A DNA stretch of 64,000 bases from Clostridiales bacterium (GTDB lineage: Bacteria; Bacillota; Clostridia; Lachnospirales; CAG-274), in NCBI GenBank assembly GCA_018371275.1, contig JAHALF010000009.1, positions 1-64,000 of the forward strand, given 5' to 3'. Shown piece by piece: positions 45,665-55,426 of the stretch (its first letter is position 1; each line of letters begins with the position of its first letter). Below the pieces are notes generated by a model. The model saw only the letters and a list, made by a program, of their open reading frames with translations, ran no database searches and was not told the DNA's origin. A program made the position numbers and the translations under genes.

Positions 45665-46783
45665 TTAAAAGTTTAAATAGGTATATTTGACACAGTCTAT
45701 TTTTTTTGTCATATTTATTAATATATAGTCTATTAATGTTATAGCTACCATAGATTCTATTATAGGTATAGCCCTAGGAACTATAAATGGGTCGTGTCTT
45801 CCTTTTATTTCAACGTTTGTATTTTCTAATTTAGTATTTATAGTATTTTGTGGTATTGATATAGATGGTGTAGGTTTAAATGCTATATTAATAGTAATTT
45901 TAGAGCTATCTGACATTCCACCTAATATACCACCAGAATTGTTTGTTTTTTTTAAGATTTGTTCGTTTTCACTATAAAAAATATCATTATATTGACTAGC
46001 CTTTTTTTCACTAGCTAAAAACCCTAATCCAAATTCTATACCTTTTGTAGCACCAATGGACATAATAGCTTTAGATAGCATAGCATCTAGCTTTTCAAAA
46101 ACAGGTTCTCCTATGCCAGCTTTTAAGCCAGTTATTTCACAATGAGCAGTGCCACCGATAGAGTTATTTTCTTTTATTAGATTATCTAAAAAAATGGTTG
46201 CTTCTTTTACAGCTTCTTTGCAAGGCATTTTTAGTGGATTTTCATAAATATATGATAAGTCTATTTTTTTTAATTTTATATGTCCAACAGAAGAGGTATA
46301 TGCTAATATATTTATACCTAAATCGTTTAGTATTTTTTTAGCAATAGCACCAGCACAAACACGTGCAACAGTTTCACGAGCAGATGCTCTACCACCACCA
46401 CGATAATCTCTAAACCCATATTTTTTATCATATGTAAAATCAGCGTGAGATGGACGATAAATATCTTTTATATTATTATAATCTTTAGATATATAATCTT
46501 TATTATGTACTATTAAAGATATAGGGGTACCTGTTGTTTTACCATCAAATGTACCAGACATTATAATAACTTTATCATCTTCGGCACGTTTTGTAGTATA
46601 TTTACTGCTATTAGGTTTTCTTTTATTAAGTTCTTTTTGTATATCATCTTCACATATATAAACTCCGGCAGGGCAACCATCTATTACAACACCTATTGCT
46701 TTGCCATGAGATTCTCCCCAAGTAGAAATTTTAAAAATTTTACCATATGTAGAACCAGATATAATATCACCTTCTTTCAACAT
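45665..46783 (-). CDS. aroC: Chorismate synthase
   Basis: AroC eliminates phosphate from EPSP to give chorismate, using reduced FMN. The 372-residue protein has the family signatures GESHGKAIGVVIDGCPAG near 19-36, RPSHADFTYDKKYGFRDYRG near 107-126 with GGRASARETVARV just after it, and a near C-terminal RHDPFIVPRAIPI. It is first in a minus-strand run aroC-lysA-LUD and diverges from the purine nucleoside phosphorylase gene. A GAAGGTGATATT stretch lies inside the frame near the start; the ATG at 46783 begins MLKEGDIISGSTYG, a slightly extended N terminus. Confidence 0.95.
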   Translation of the reverse strand: MLKEGDIISGSTYGKIFKISTWGESHGKAIGVVIDGCPAGVYICEDDIQKELNKRKPNSSKYTTKRAEDDKVIIMSGTFDGKTTGTPISLIVHNKDYISKDYNNIKDIYRPSHADFTYDKKYGFRDYRGGGRASARETVARVCAGAIAKKILNDLGINILAYTSSVGHIKLKKIDLSYIYENPLKMPCKEAVKEATIFLDNLIKENNSIGGTAHCEITGLKAGIGEPVFEKLDAMLSKAIMSIGATKGIEFGLGFLASEKKASQYNDIFYSENEQILKKTNNSGGILGGMSDSSKITINIAFKPTPSISIPQNTINTKLENTNVEIKGRHDPFIVPRAIPIIESMVAITLIDYILINMTKKIDCVKYTYLNF

Positions 46784-46883
46784 ATTTATAGATAGTATAC
46801 TACAAAAATATAATTATTGCCAGAAATAATTTATAAAAAATATTTATGTCAATAATATTGTATAAAAGTTACTTTACATAGTT

Positions 46884-46911
46884 TTGTATGTATGATATGC
46901 TTAATTATAAT
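46884..46911 (+). promoter_or_regulatory. Promoter of the nucleoside operon
   Basis: TTGTAT at 46884-46889, 16-base spacer, TATAAT at 46906-46911, about 38 bases before the start codon. No purine riboswitch-like structure was recognised in the leader. Confidence 0.6.
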
Positions 46912-46949
46912 AATAGTTATTATTAATTATTATAGTAAGGAGTGATAAA

Positions 46950-47762
46950 ATGTTTAATAATATATTAAAAACATCAGAATATATAAGTAATAATACAAAG
47001 TTTAAACCTAAAATAGCAATTATTCTTGGGTCTGGACTTGGGGATTTAGTAGATTTTGTAGAAGAAAAAGAAGAAATAAAATATGGAGATATACCAAATT
47101 TTCCAGTATCAACAGTAGCAGGACACGCAGGAAAGCTTGTATTTGGTAAAATAAATAGTGTTGAAGTTTTATTAATGCAGGGTAGGTTTCATTTTTATGA
47201 AGGTTACTCTATGAAAGAAGTTACATATCCAGTTTATGTTATGAAACAACTTGGTATAGAAAAGCTTATAGTTACAAATGCTAGTGGTGGTATAAATGAA
47301 ACATTTGAACCAGGTACATTAATGATTATAAATGATTTTATAAACTTTATGGGTACTAATCCATTAATAGGTAAAAATGATGAAAGATTTGGAGTTAGAT
47401 TTCCAGATATGTCAGAGGCTTATTCTTTAAATCTTATAGAAAAAGCTAAAAATGTGGCCGATAGTTTAAATATATCATATAAAGAAGGGGTATATATGGC
47501 TTGCACTGGACCTAACTACGAAACAGCGGCAGAAATAAGAGCTTTTAAAACTTTAGGGGCAGATGCTGTTGGCATGTCTACAGTACCAGAAACAATAATT
47601 GCAAATTATTTAGGGCTACAAGTTTTAGGAATATCTTGTATTACTAATATGGCAACAGGTATACAAAAGTTTAAACATTCACACGATAGAGTTGTAGAAA
47701 CTGCTAAAAAAGCATCAGAAAATTTTTGCACTTGGGTTTCTAATATAGTAAAAGAATTGTAA
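46950..47762 (+). CDS. punA: Purine nucleoside phosphorylase (guanosine/inosine type)
   Basis: A 270-residue trimeric-type purine nucleoside phosphorylase that splits inosine or guanosine with phosphate. Motifs: ILGSGLGDL near 28-36, VAGHAGKLVFG near 55-65, MQGRFHFYEGYSMKEVTYPV near 74-93, TNASGGINETFEPG near 112-125 and the late MSTVPETI near 209-216. Length and order match PunA rather than hexameric DeoD. AAGGAGTG precedes the ATG. It leads a salvage operon with deoC, deoB, cdd and a nucleoside transporter; base release here feeds the pentose phosphates used by the next two enzymes. Confidence 0.94.
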   Translation: MFNNILKTSEYISNNTKFKPKIAIILGSGLGDLVDFVEEKEEIKYGDIPNFPVSTVAGHAGKLVFGKINSVEVLLMQGRFHFYEGYSMKEVTYPVYVMKQLGIEKLIVTNASGGINETFEPGTLMIINDFINFMGTNPLIGKNDERFGVRFPDMSEAYSLNLIEKAKNVADSLNISYKEGVYMACTGPNYETAAEIRAFKTLGADAVGMSTVPETIIANYLGLQVLGISCITNMATGIQKFKHSHDRVVETAKKASENFCTWVSNIVKEL

Positions 47763-47783
47763 TTATATAAAGGAGGTAAAAAT

Positions 47784-48443
47784 ATGAAACATATAATAGA
47801 AAAAGTAGACCATACATTATTAAAACCAGTAGCAACTTGGGAAGATATTAAAAAGATTTGTGATGAGGCTAAAGAGATGAAAGTAGCCTCTGTATGTATT
47901 CCACCATCTTATGTAAAACAAGCTAGTGAATATTTAAAAGATGAAATACCAGTATGCACAGTTATAGGATTTCCTTTAGGATATAGCACAACTAAAATAA
48001 AAATAGAAGAAGCTAAAGATGCTATCCAAAATGGTGCTAAAGAAATTGATATGGTTATAAATATTGGTGATGCAAAATCAGGGTTATTTGATAAAATAGA
48101 GGAAGAAATAAGACAGATAAAAGGGGCAGTAGGAAGCCATATTTTAAAGGTTATAATAGAAACTTGTTATTTAACAGAAAATGAAAAAATATCACTTTGT
48201 AAAGCTGTTAGTAATGCAAAAGCTGACTTTATAAAAACATCGACAGGTTTTGGAACAAATGGGGCAACATTAGAAGATATTAAGCTTATGAGAGAAAATG
48301 TATCTAAAGAAACTAAGATAAAAGCAGCAGGTGGTGTGAAAACTATAGAAGATGCTGAAGATTTTATAAAAGAAGGAGCAACAAGGTTGGGGACAAGTTC
48401 CATTTGCCAAGTTTTAAAAAATCAACAAGTTACAGGGTATTAA
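47784..48443 (+). CDS. deoC: Deoxyribose-phosphate aldolase
   Basis: DeoC cleaves 2-deoxyribose 5-phosphate to acetaldehyde and glyceraldehyde 3-phosphate. The 219-residue TIM barrel shows VDHTLLKPVATWEDIKKIC near 8-26, TVIGFPLGYSTTKIK near 59-73, EIDMVINIG near 88-96 and the Schiff-base lysine in FIKTSTGFGTNGAT near 150-163, with KAAGGVK near 181-187. All catalytic elements are present. It follows punA after 21 bases with AAGGAGGT before the ATG. Together with deoB it channels nucleoside sugars into glycolysis. Confidence 0.95.
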   Translation: MKHIIEKVDHTLLKPVATWEDIKKICDEAKEMKVASVCIPPSYVKQASEYLKDEIPVCTVIGFPLGYSTTKIKIEEAKDAIQNGAKEIDMVINIGDAKSGLFDKIEEEIRQIKGAVGSHILKVIIETCYLTENEKISLCKAVSNAKADFIKTSTGFGTNGATLEDIKLMRENVSKETKIKAAGGVKTIEDAEDFIKEGATRLGTSSICQVLKNQQVTGY

Positions 48444-48476
48444 TTATGTTATAAAAATATAGAGGAGGTAATTAAT

Positions 48477-49646
48477 ATGGATATAAAAAGAGTATTTTTA
48501 ATAATTTTAGATAGTTATGGGATAGGTGCTGCAAAAGATGCAAAAGATTTTGGAGATGAAGGAAGTAATACTTTAAAAACCATTATATCTTCAAAGGAAT
48601 ATAACACACCTAATATGGCAAATATTGGACTTTTTAATATTGATGGTATAGACTTTAAAGATGGTGTTAGAAGACCTATTGGTTCTTATGGTAGGTTAGA
48701 AGAAGCATCTATGGGGAAAGATACAACAATAGGACACTGGGAGATTGCAGGAATCATATCGGATAGCCCACTTCCTACATATCCAAATGGGTTTCCAGAT
48801 TATATACTTGATGAATTTAAAGAAAAAACAGGCAAAAACGTAATATGTAATAAGCCATATTCTGGTACAGAAGTTATAAAAGATTATGGTAATGAACATA
48901 TTAAAACAGGTGATTTAATAGTTTATACATCAGCAGATAGTGTTTTTCAAATAGCAGCACACGAAGATATTGTTCCTATAGAAAAATTATACGAATACTG
49001 CCATATAGCCAGAGATATTTTAAAAGGTAAAGATGGTGTAGGTAGAGTTATAGCACGTCCTTTTGAAGGAGAATATCCGTTTAAAAGAACACCAAGAAGA
49101 CACGATTATTCATTATTACCACCTAAAGATACTATGTTGGATTATTTAGAAAAGGCTAACTTAGATACTATCGGAATAGGTAAAATATATGATATTTTTG
49201 CAGGTAAAGGTATTAATGAAACGACAAGTATAGTAAATAATATTGATGGTATGGAAAAAACGATAGCTTTACAAGGTAAAGATTTTACAGGACTTGCATT
49301 TGTTAATTTAGTAGATTTTGATATGGTATATGGACATAGAAATGATATAGAAGGATATGCAAAGGCAGCTACTAAATTTGATAATCAGCTTGGAGAATTT
49401 ATTAATAATATGAAAGATGATGATGTACTTATTATAACAGCGGATCATGGGTGTGACCCAGGATTTAAAGGGACAGATCATTCAAGAGAAGATGTACCAC
49501 TTTTAGTTTATGGTAAAAGAATAAAAGAAAATAATTCTCTAGGTACAAGAAATTCATTTGCAGATGTTGCAAAAACTATATTAGATATGTTTAATGTAGA
49601 AAATAATATAGATGGTATAAGTTTCTTAAATGATATATTAGTATAG
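48477..49646 (+). CDS. deoB: Phosphopentomutase
   Basis: DeoB interconverts (deoxy)ribose 1-phosphate and 5-phosphate, linking the phosphorylases to DeoC. The 389-residue enzyme of the alkaline phosphatase superfamily begins IKRVFLIILDSYGIGAAKDA, with the metal aspartate, has the phosphoacceptor threonine in MGKDTTIGHWE near 79-89, and ADHGCDPGFKGTDHSREDVP near 323-342 for the second metal site. Length matches DeoB. AGAGGAGGT precedes the ATG. Confidence 0.95.
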   Translation: MDIKRVFLIILDSYGIGAAKDAKDFGDEGSNTLKTIISSKEYNTPNMANIGLFNIDGIDFKDGVRRPIGSYGRLEEASMGKDTTIGHWEIAGIISDSPLPTYPNGFPDYILDEFKEKTGKNVICNKPYSGTEVIKDYGNEHIKTGDLIVYTSADSVFQIAAHEDIVPIEKLYEYCHIARDILKGKDGVGRVIARPFEGEYPFKRTPRRHDYSLLPPKDTMLDYLEKANLDTIGIGKIYDIFAGKGINETTSIVNNIDGMEKTIALQGKDFTGLAFVNLVDFDMVYGHRNDIEGYAKAATKFDNQLGEFINNMKDDDVLIITADHGCDPGFKGTDHSREDVPLLVYGKRIKENNSLGTRNSFADVAKTILDMFNVENNIDGISFLNDILV

Positions 49647-49660
49647 AAAGGTTTTAATCT

Positions 49661-50071
49661 ATGAAAGAATTAGTAAAAAAGGCTTTGGAGGCACAAAAAT
49701 TTTCTTATTCTCCTTATTCTAATTTTCAGGTTGGGGCAGCACTTCTTACAAAATCAGGAAAAATATATACAGGTTGTAATATAGAAAATGCAGCCTATTC
49801 TCCAACCAATTGTGCAGAAAGAACAGCATTTTTTAAGGCTGTATCTGAAGGAGAAACAAAATTTGAAGCTATTGCTATTGTTGGAAGTCCTAAAGATGTA
49901 AAAGAAAATGAAAGAGAGTATTGTGCACCTTGTGGTGTTTGTAGGCAAGTTATGGCAGAATTTTGTAATATAAAAGATTTTAAAGTTATTTTAGGAAAAA
50001 GCGAAGATGATTATAAAATTTATACTTTAGAAGAAGTTTTACCTTTAGCTTTTACAAAAGATGCTTTATAA
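49661..50071 (+). CDS. cdd: Cytidine deaminase
   Basis: Cdd deaminates cytidine and deoxycytidine to uridine forms. The 136-residue homotetrameric-type enzyme has the zinc site CAERTAFFKA near 51-60 and PCGVCRQVMAEF near 88-99, with GCNIENAAYSPTN in front. Zinc ligands Cys51, Cys89 and Cys92 and the proton-shuttle Glu53 are present. It follows deoB by 14 bases and precedes the nucleoside transporter, whose uridine and cytidine it prepares for the pyrimidine phosphorylase downstream. Confidence 0.95.
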   Translation: MKELVKKALEAQKFSYSPYSNFQVGAALLTKSGKIYTGCNIENAAYSPTNCAERTAFFKAVSEGETKFEAIAIVGSPKDVKENEREYCAPCGVCRQVMAEFCNIKDFKVILGKSEDDYKIYTLEEVLPLAFTKDAL

Positions 50072-50093
50072 AATCATTTAGGAGGTGTTATAT

Positions 50094-51623
50094 TTGTCTT
50101 ATGTAATTGAAATGAATAACATTACAAAGGAGTTTGGCAATTTTAAGGCTAATGATAATATTACCTTAAAAGTAAAAAAAGGGGAAATACACGCACTTTT
50201 AGGTGAAAATGGAGCAGGTAAATCTACTTTAATGAGTATATTATTTGGTCTTTACCAACCAGAAAAAGGAACTATAAAAATAAATGAAAAGGAAGTAAAA
50301 ATAAATAATCCTAATGATGCAAATAATTTAGGCATAGGTATGGTTCACCAGCATTTTAAGCTTGTTCATAATTTTACTGTTTTAGAAAGCATTGTTTTAG
50401 GACGGGAAACAACATCTCTTGGATTTTTAAAAATGAAAGATGCTAGAAAAAAGGTAGAACAGCTTATAGAAAAATATAAATTTCAAATAAATTTAGATTC
50501 TTATATATCAGATATAACAGTTGGTATGCAACAAAGAGTAGAAATTTTAAAAATGTTATATTGTGATAATGATATATTAATATTTGATGAGCCAACAGCT
50601 GTTTTAACACCACAAGAGATAGATGAACTTATGACTACTATGAAAAATCTTGTTCAAGAAGGTAAATCTATAATATTTATTACACATAAATTAAATGAGA
50701 TAAAGGCGGTTGCTGATAGGTGTAGTGTTATTAGAAAGGGAAAATACATAGGTACTGTAGATGTAGAAAGTACTTCTAAAGAAGAAATGTCTGAAATGAT
50801 GGTTGGTAGAAAAATTAATCTTAATATTGAAAAACAACCATCTAAATTAGGTGAAACTATTTTAAAAGTAGAAAATTTATGTGTAAAGTCTAAAGATACG
50901 GGTAAGCAAATTGTAAAAAATGTATCATTTGAAGTAAAAAGTGGTGAAATAGTTTGTGTAGCTGGTATTGATGGAAATGGACAATCAGAACTTGTATATG
51001 GTATAACTGGACTTATGCATATAGAAAGTGGTAACATTAAGCTAAAAGATAAAGATGTTACAAAAGAGAGCATTAGGAAAAAATGTATAGATGGATTTGC
51101 ACATATACCAGAAGATAGACATAAATATGGACTTGTACTAGACTATACATTACAAGAAAATCTTGTTTTACAAAGTTATTTTACTAAAAGATTTCAAAAG
51201 CTCGGGTTTTTAAAATTTAATGAAATAAAATCTTATGCTAAATATTTAATAGAAAAATTTGATATAAGAAGTGGACAAGGAGAGACATCAATAGCAAGAG
51301 GTATGTCTGGTGGTAATCAACAAAAAGCTATTATAGCAAGAGAATTGGATAGAAATCCAGAGCTTGTAATAGCAGTACAACCAGTTAGAGGTCTTGATGT
51401 TGGGGCAATAGAATATATACACAATCAAATAGTAGCTCAAAGGGATAAAGGCAAAGCAGTTTTATTAGTTTCTTTAGAGCTTGATGAAGTTATGAACCTT
51501 AGCGATAGGATACTTGTTATGTATGAAGGGGAAATTGTAGCAGATGTAAATCCTAAAGAGGTTACTATACAAGAATTAGGTTTATATATGTCCGGTACAA
51601 AAAGGAGTGTGAAAAATGGATAA
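50094..51623 (+). CDS. Nucleoside ABC transporter ATPase (NupO/YufO type)
   Basis: A 509-residue double ABC ATPase for nucleoside uptake. I start it at TTG 50094, eight bases after AGGAGG (50080-50085); a GTG at 50085 overlaps that site. The first cassette has LLGENGAGKST and a degenerate signature TVGMQQRVEILKML with FDEPTAVLTPQEID. The second has VAGIDGNGQSEL in place of Walker A and a better signature ARGMSGGNQQKAIIARELD; this asymmetry is normal in the family. It works with the two permeases downstream and the BmpA receptor at 55536. Confidence 0.92.
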   Translation: MSYVIEMNNITKEFGNFKANDNITLKVKKGEIHALLGENGAGKSTLMSILFGLYQPEKGTIKINEKEVKINNPNDANNLGIGMVHQHFKLVHNFTVLESIVLGRETTSLGFLKMKDARKKVEQLIEKYKFQINLDSYISDITVGMQQRVEILKMLYCDNDILIFDEPTAVLTPQEIDELMTTMKNLVQEGKSIIFITHKLNEIKAVADRCSVIRKGKYIGTVDVESTSKEEMSEMMVGRKINLNIEKQPSKLGETILKVENLCVKSKDTGKQIVKNVSFEVKSGEIVCVAGIDGNGQSELVYGITGLMHIESGNIKLKDKDVTKESIRKKCIDGFAHIPEDRHKYGLVLDYTLQENLVLQSYFTKRFQKLGFLKFNEIKSYAKYLIEKFDIRSGQGETSIARGMSGGNQQKAIIARELDRNPELVIAVQPVRGLDVGAIEYIHNQIVAQRDKGKAVLLVSLELDEVMNLSDRILVMYEGEIVADVNPKEVTIQELGLYMSGTKRSVKNG

Positions 51624-52701
51624 AAAATTAATGAAACAAATAAATTACAAAGGTCTTATAAGTTTTTCCTCATCCCTTTTTGCTATATTAGCAGGCTTTG
51701 TATTTGCATTTATAGTTCTTTTTATAAGCGAGCCTAAAGAAGCGGTAAATGGATTTATAACTATATTGCAAGGAGGTTTTACGGACGGTTTAACAGGAGT
51801 ATCTAGGCTTATATATTTTGCTACACCTATTATTATGACAGGACTTTCTGTTGCATTTGCATTTAAAACAGGTCTTTTTAATATAGGAGCATCAGGACAG
51901 TTTATTATAGGTGCATATGTTGCTGTACATATAGGTGTTAAATGGACATTTTTGCCACCTAGCATACATTGGGTAGTTGCTTTAACAGGAGCAGGTCTTG
52001 CAGGTGCTTTATGGGGAGCTATTCCAGGTATTTTAAAAGCATTTGCAAATGTTAATGAAGTTATATCGTCTATTATGACAAATTATATAGGTATGTATTT
52101 AGTAAATATGCTAGTTGTAAAAAATGTTTTTGACCAACTGAGAAACCAGTCTTTAGATGTAGCTAAAAGTGCAGTTATACCAAAGGTTGGTATAGGAGAT
52201 ACTAATATAAATTATGCTATTATTATAGCTTTAGCATTTGTAATAATAATATATATATTATTAGAAAAAACAACTATAGGTTATGAGTTAAAAGCTTGTG
52301 GACAAAATAAATTTGCTAGTAAATATGCAGGTATTAATGAAAAGAAAAATATAATTCTTGCTATGGTTATATCAGGCTTATTATCTGGTATAGGTGGAGG
52401 GCTAATGTATCTTTATGGTGCTGGTAAATATATTCAAGTATTAGATATTATAGCACCAGAAGGATTTAGTGGTATATCTGTTGCATTATTTGGTCAATCA
52501 AATCCAATAGGTGTATTTTTGGCAGGGTTATTTATAGCACATATACGTGTTGGAGGAAACAATCTACAATTACATGGATATGCTCCAGAAATTATAGATA
52601 TGATTATAGCTTCTATTATATATTTTGGTGCTTTTGCTTTATTATTTAAAAGCATTATATCTAAAATTATAAAAAAGCTTAGGAAAGGGGATAAAAAATA
52701 A
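51616..52701 (+). CDS. Nucleoside ABC transporter permease 1 (NupP type)
   Basis: A 361-residue permease of the branched-chain/ribose BPD_transp_2 family. It has about ten hydrophobic segments; typical stretches are FKTGLFNIGASGQFIIGAY near 83-101 and LKACGQNKFASKYAGINEKK near 225-244. It overlaps the ATPase gene by 8 bases and shares one base with the next permease, so the three are coupled. Assigned to nucleosides by the ATPase, the BmpA receptor and the salvage genes. Confidence 0.92.
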   Translation: MDKKLMKQINYKGLISFSSSLFAILAGFVFAFIVLFISEPKEAVNGFITILQGGFTDGLTGVSRLIYFATPIIMTGLSVAFAFKTGLFNIGASGQFIIGAYVAVHIGVKWTFLPPSIHWVVALTGAGLAGALWGAIPGILKAFANVNEVISSIMTNYIGMYLVNMLVVKNVFDQLRNQSLDVAKSAVIPKVGIGDTNINYAIIIALAFVIIIYILLEKTTIGYELKACGQNKFASKYAGINEKKNIILAMVISGLLSGIGGGLMYLYGAGKYIQVLDIIAPEGFSGISVALFGQSNPIGVFLAGLFIAHIRVGGNNLQLHGYAPEIIDMIIASIIYFGAFALLFKSIISKIIKKLRKGDKK

Positions 52702-53654
52702 TGGAGACAATTTATTTTATAACACAACAAACTATGTCTTTTGCTATTCCTCTTTTAATAGTAGCAATAGGAGGTATGTTTTCTGAACGAAGTGGTGTTA
52801 TAAACATTGCTTTGGAAGGTATAATGATAATGGGGGCTTTTGCGGGAATATTATTTATAAATCAGTTTGAAAGCTCGATGTCTGGACAGGGTTTATTACT
52901 TTTAGCATTATTAATAGGAGGTATTGCAGGTGGGGTATTTTCTTTATTACATGCCTTTGCAGCAATAAATCTTAAAGCAGATCAGACAATAAGTGGAACT
53001 GCTCTTAACCTTTTTGCACCAGCCTTTGCTATATTTGTTGCAAGAACAATACAACAAACACAACAAATTCCTTTTACAAATACATTTTTTATTAAAGAAG
53101 TTCCTATTTTATCTTCCATACCAATAATAGGAGATTTGTTTTTTAAAAATGTTTATATTACAACTTATATAGGTATTTTAATATTTATTATTGCTTATAT
53201 TGTAATTAATAAAACAAGGTTTGGACTTAGGTTAAGATCTTGTGGAGAGCACCCTCAAGCAGCAGATTCTGTTGGAATTAATGTATATAAAATAAGATAT
53301 TTAGGTGTTATAATATCTGGTGTATTAGCAGGTATTGGGGGGGTAGTGTTTATTGTGCCTACGTCTACAAACTTTAATGCAACAGTTGCAGGATACGGAT
53401 TTTTAGCATTAGCTGTTTTAATATTTGGACAATGGCGTGTACCTAGAGTATTTGTTGCAGCATTTTTCTTTGGGATTATGAAAACTTTATCTAGTGCACA
53501 TTCTACTATACCATTTATTAAAGATTTACCTATAACAAATGAAGTTTATAAAATGTTACCATATCTTATAACTTTAATAGCTTTAACATTTTTATCTAAA
53601 AGCTCTCAAGCTCCTAAAGCAGCAGGAATACCTTATGATAAAGGTTCAAGATAA
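52701..53654 (+). CDS. Nucleoside ABC transporter permease 2 (NupQ type)
   Basis: A 317-residue permease, partner of the previous one. The first segments read FAIPLLIVAIGGMFSERSGV and INIALEGIMIMGAFAGI near 14-50, and LRSCGEHPQAADSVGINVYK near 176-195 is the family loop. It begins on the last base of permease 1 (TAATG overlap). Twelve bases separate it from the pyrimidine phosphorylase gene. Confidence 0.92.
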   Translation: METIYFITQQTMSFAIPLLIVAIGGMFSERSGVINIALEGIMIMGAFAGILFINQFESSMSGQGLLLLALLIGGIAGGVFSLLHAFAAINLKADQTISGTALNLFAPAFAIFVARTIQQTQQIPFTNTFFIKEVPILSSIPIIGDLFFKNVYITTYIGILIFIIAYIVINKTRFGLRLRSCGEHPQAADSVGINVYKIRYLGVIISGVLAGIGGVVFIVPTSTNFNATVAGYGFLALAVLIFGQWRVPRVFVAAFFFGIMKTLSSAHSTIPFIKDLPITNEVYKMLPYLITLIALTFLSKSSQAPKAAGIPYDKGSR

Positions 53655-53666
53655 GGAGGTAATAAT

Positions 53667-54995
53667 ATGAGAATGTATGATCTTATTCACAAAAAAAGAA
53701 ATAATGAAGAACTTACAAACGAAGAAATAGAATATATGATAAATAATTATGTAGATGGAGAAATACCAGATTATCAAATGTCAGCAATGCTTATGGCAAT
53801 ATTTTTTAATGGTATGAATGATAGAGAAATATCTACTATGACAAATATTATGGCAAAGTCTGGAGATATGGTAGATTTATCATCTATAGAAGGTATAAAG
53901 GTGGATAAACACTCAACAGGTGGTGTTGGAGATAAAACAACATTAATAATAGCGCCAGTTGTTGCATATTATGGAATAAAGGTTGCTAAAATGTCTGGGA
54001 GAGGTTTAGGGCATACTGGAGGTACTGTTGATAAGATGGAAGCAATACCAGGACTTAGAACAAATTTTTCCCAACAGGAATTTTTTGACATAGTAAATAA
54101 GACAGGAATTAGTGTTATAGGTCAATCTGGCAACCTTGCACCAGCAGATAAAAAACTTTATGCATTAAGAGATGTAACAGCAACAGTAGAAAGTATACCA
54201 CTTATAGCAGCATCTATTATGAGTAAAAAACTAGCAGCTGGAAGTGATTGTATTTTATTAGATGTTAAAACAGGTAGTGGAGCATTTATGAAAACTTTAG
54301 AAGATTCTATAAGCCTTGCTGAAAAAATGGTTTCTATTGGAGAAAATTGTGGAAAAAAAACAGTTGCTCTTATAACAGATATGGATATACCTTTAGGAAA
54401 CAATATAGGTAATGCTTTAGAAATAATTGAAGTTATAAATACTCTTAATGGTAAAGGACCAAAGGATTTAACACAAATATGTATAAAATTAGCAGGTAAT
54501 ATGTTGTATCTTGCAAATAAAGGAACAATAGAAGAATGTGAAAATATGGCAAAAGAGGCTATAGAAAAGGGTTACGCTCTTAAAAAGCTTATAGAAATGG
54601 TGGAAGCTCAAGGAGGAGATATAGAATATATTAAAAATCCACAAAAATTTGAAAAATCTAAATATTGTATAGATATAGTTTTAGAAGAAAATATTGATGG
54701 ATATGTTAGTTCTATGGATACCGAAGGACTTGGAATAGCATCTACTATGTTAGGAGCTGGTAGAGAAACAAAAGACGATATTATAGATTTTTCGGCAGGT
54801 ATTATTTTAAACAAGAAAGTTGGAGATAGAGTAAAACAAGGGGATATTTTATGTACTTTATATTCAAATGATAATAAAAGTATTGAAAATGCTAAAAATA
54901 AAATAAAAAAATCAATAGTAATTAGTAATGAAAAGCCTAAAGGTGTACCTTTAGTTTTTGCTAGAGTTGAAAAAAATAAAATTCAAAAATTTTAG
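53667..54995 (+). CDS. pdp: Pyrimidine-nucleoside (thymidine) phosphorylase
   Basis: A 442-residue nucleoside phosphorylase family 2 enzyme that splits uridine, thymidine or deoxyuridine. Seen: RMYDLIHKKRNNEELTNEEI near 2-21, the phosphate-binding KHSTGGVGDKTTLI near 81-94, SGRGLGHTGGTVDKMEAIPG near 110-129, and KTGSGAFMKTLEDS near 191-204, then a C-terminal domain. Lack of an extra N-terminal domain favours Pdp (broad) over strict DeoA, but that is not certain. AAGGAGGT precedes the ATG. It closes the salvage enzymes of this operon; a separate promoter follows. Confidence 0.93.
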   Translation: MRMYDLIHKKRNNEELTNEEIEYMINNYVDGEIPDYQMSAMLMAIFFNGMNDREISTMTNIMAKSGDMVDLSSIEGIKVDKHSTGGVGDKTTLIIAPVVAYYGIKVAKMSGRGLGHTGGTVDKMEAIPGLRTNFSQQEFFDIVNKTGISVIGQSGNLAPADKKLYALRDVTATVESIPLIAASIMSKKLAAGSDCILLDVKTGSGAFMKTLEDSISLAEKMVSIGENCGKKTVALITDMDIPLGNNIGNALEIIEVINTLNGKGPKDLTQICIKLAGNMLYLANKGTIEECENMAKEAIEKGYALKKLIEMVEAQGGDIEYIKNPQKFEKSKYCIDIVLEENIDGYVSSMDTEGLGIASTMLGAGRETKDDIIDFSAGIILNKKVGDRVKQGDILCTLYSNDNKSIENAKNKIKKSIVISNEKPKGVPLVFARVEKNKIQKF

Positions 54996-55007
54996 TATAT
55001 AAAATAT

Positions 55008-55036
55008 TTGACTAAATTAATATTTAAGTGTAAAAT
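55008..55036 (+). promoter_or_regulatory. Promoter before the small lipoprotein genes
   Basis: TTGACT at 55008-55013, 17-base spacer, TAAAAT at 55031-55036, 40 bases before the first small lipoprotein ATG. Confidence 0.75.
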
Positions 55037-55076
55037 ATGAGATGAATAATATATTCTAAATTTTGGGAGGAAAAAC

Positions 55077-55226
55077 ATGAAAAAATTAGTTACTTTAATA
55101 ATGGTAGGAATGATGGCACTTAGTGTAGTTGCTTGTAGTAGTACTACAGAAGAATCAACAACAGGTACAGAAAGTCAACAAGATGCTTCTACAGATGAAG
55201 GTAGCACAGAAGCAGCTAGTGAATAA
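55077..55226 (+). CDS. Small lipoprotein 1 (49 residues)
   Basis: A 49-residue lipoprotein precursor with a strong GGGAGG site before the ATG. The signal peptide MKKLVTLIMVGMMALSVVAC ends in a lipobox with Cys20; the 29-residue remainder is almost only Ser, Thr, Glu, Asp, Gln, Gly and Ala (CSSTTEESTTGTESQQ...). The signal half resembles that of BmpA and the second small lipoprotein downstream. It is too short for the ORF cut-off but has promoter, ribosome binding site and lipobox. Function unknown. Confidence 0.8.
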   Translation: MKKLVTLIMVGMMALSVVACSSTTEESTTGTESQQDASTDEGSTEAASE

Positions 55227-55276
55227 TTAAATATTTATTAAGAAAATAATTATTTATTTTTTAAGGAGGAACAAAT

Positions 55277-55426
55277 ATGAAAAAAATAGTTAGTTTAATA
55301 ATAGCAGGAATGATGGCACTTAGCATGGTTGCTTGTAGTAGCAGTACTACAGAAGAGTCAACAACAGTGTCAGAAAGTCAAGATACCTCTACAGATGAAG
55401 GTAGCACAGAAGCAGCTAGTGAATAA
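55277..55426 (+). CDS. Small lipoprotein 2 (49 residues)
   Basis: A second 49-residue lipoprotein precursor, clearly a paralogue of the first: the last 10 residues (DEGSTEAASE) are identical and the signal peptide differs at a few positions (MKKIVSLIIAGMMALSMVAC). The mature part begins Cys20-SSSTTEESTT. AAGGAGGAAC precedes the ATG. The signal peptide is even closer to that of BmpA (MKKIVSLILAVTMAFSMVAC), so both small genes look like truncated copies of a BmpA-type start. Function unknown. Confidence 0.8.
   Translation: MKKIVSLIIAGMMALSMVACSSSTTEESTTVSESQDTSTDEGSTEAASE

Noticed and set aside
46784..46949. Purine riboswitch before the nucleoside operon
   Set aside because: The leader is short and AT-rich; I could not find the conserved three-way junction loops.
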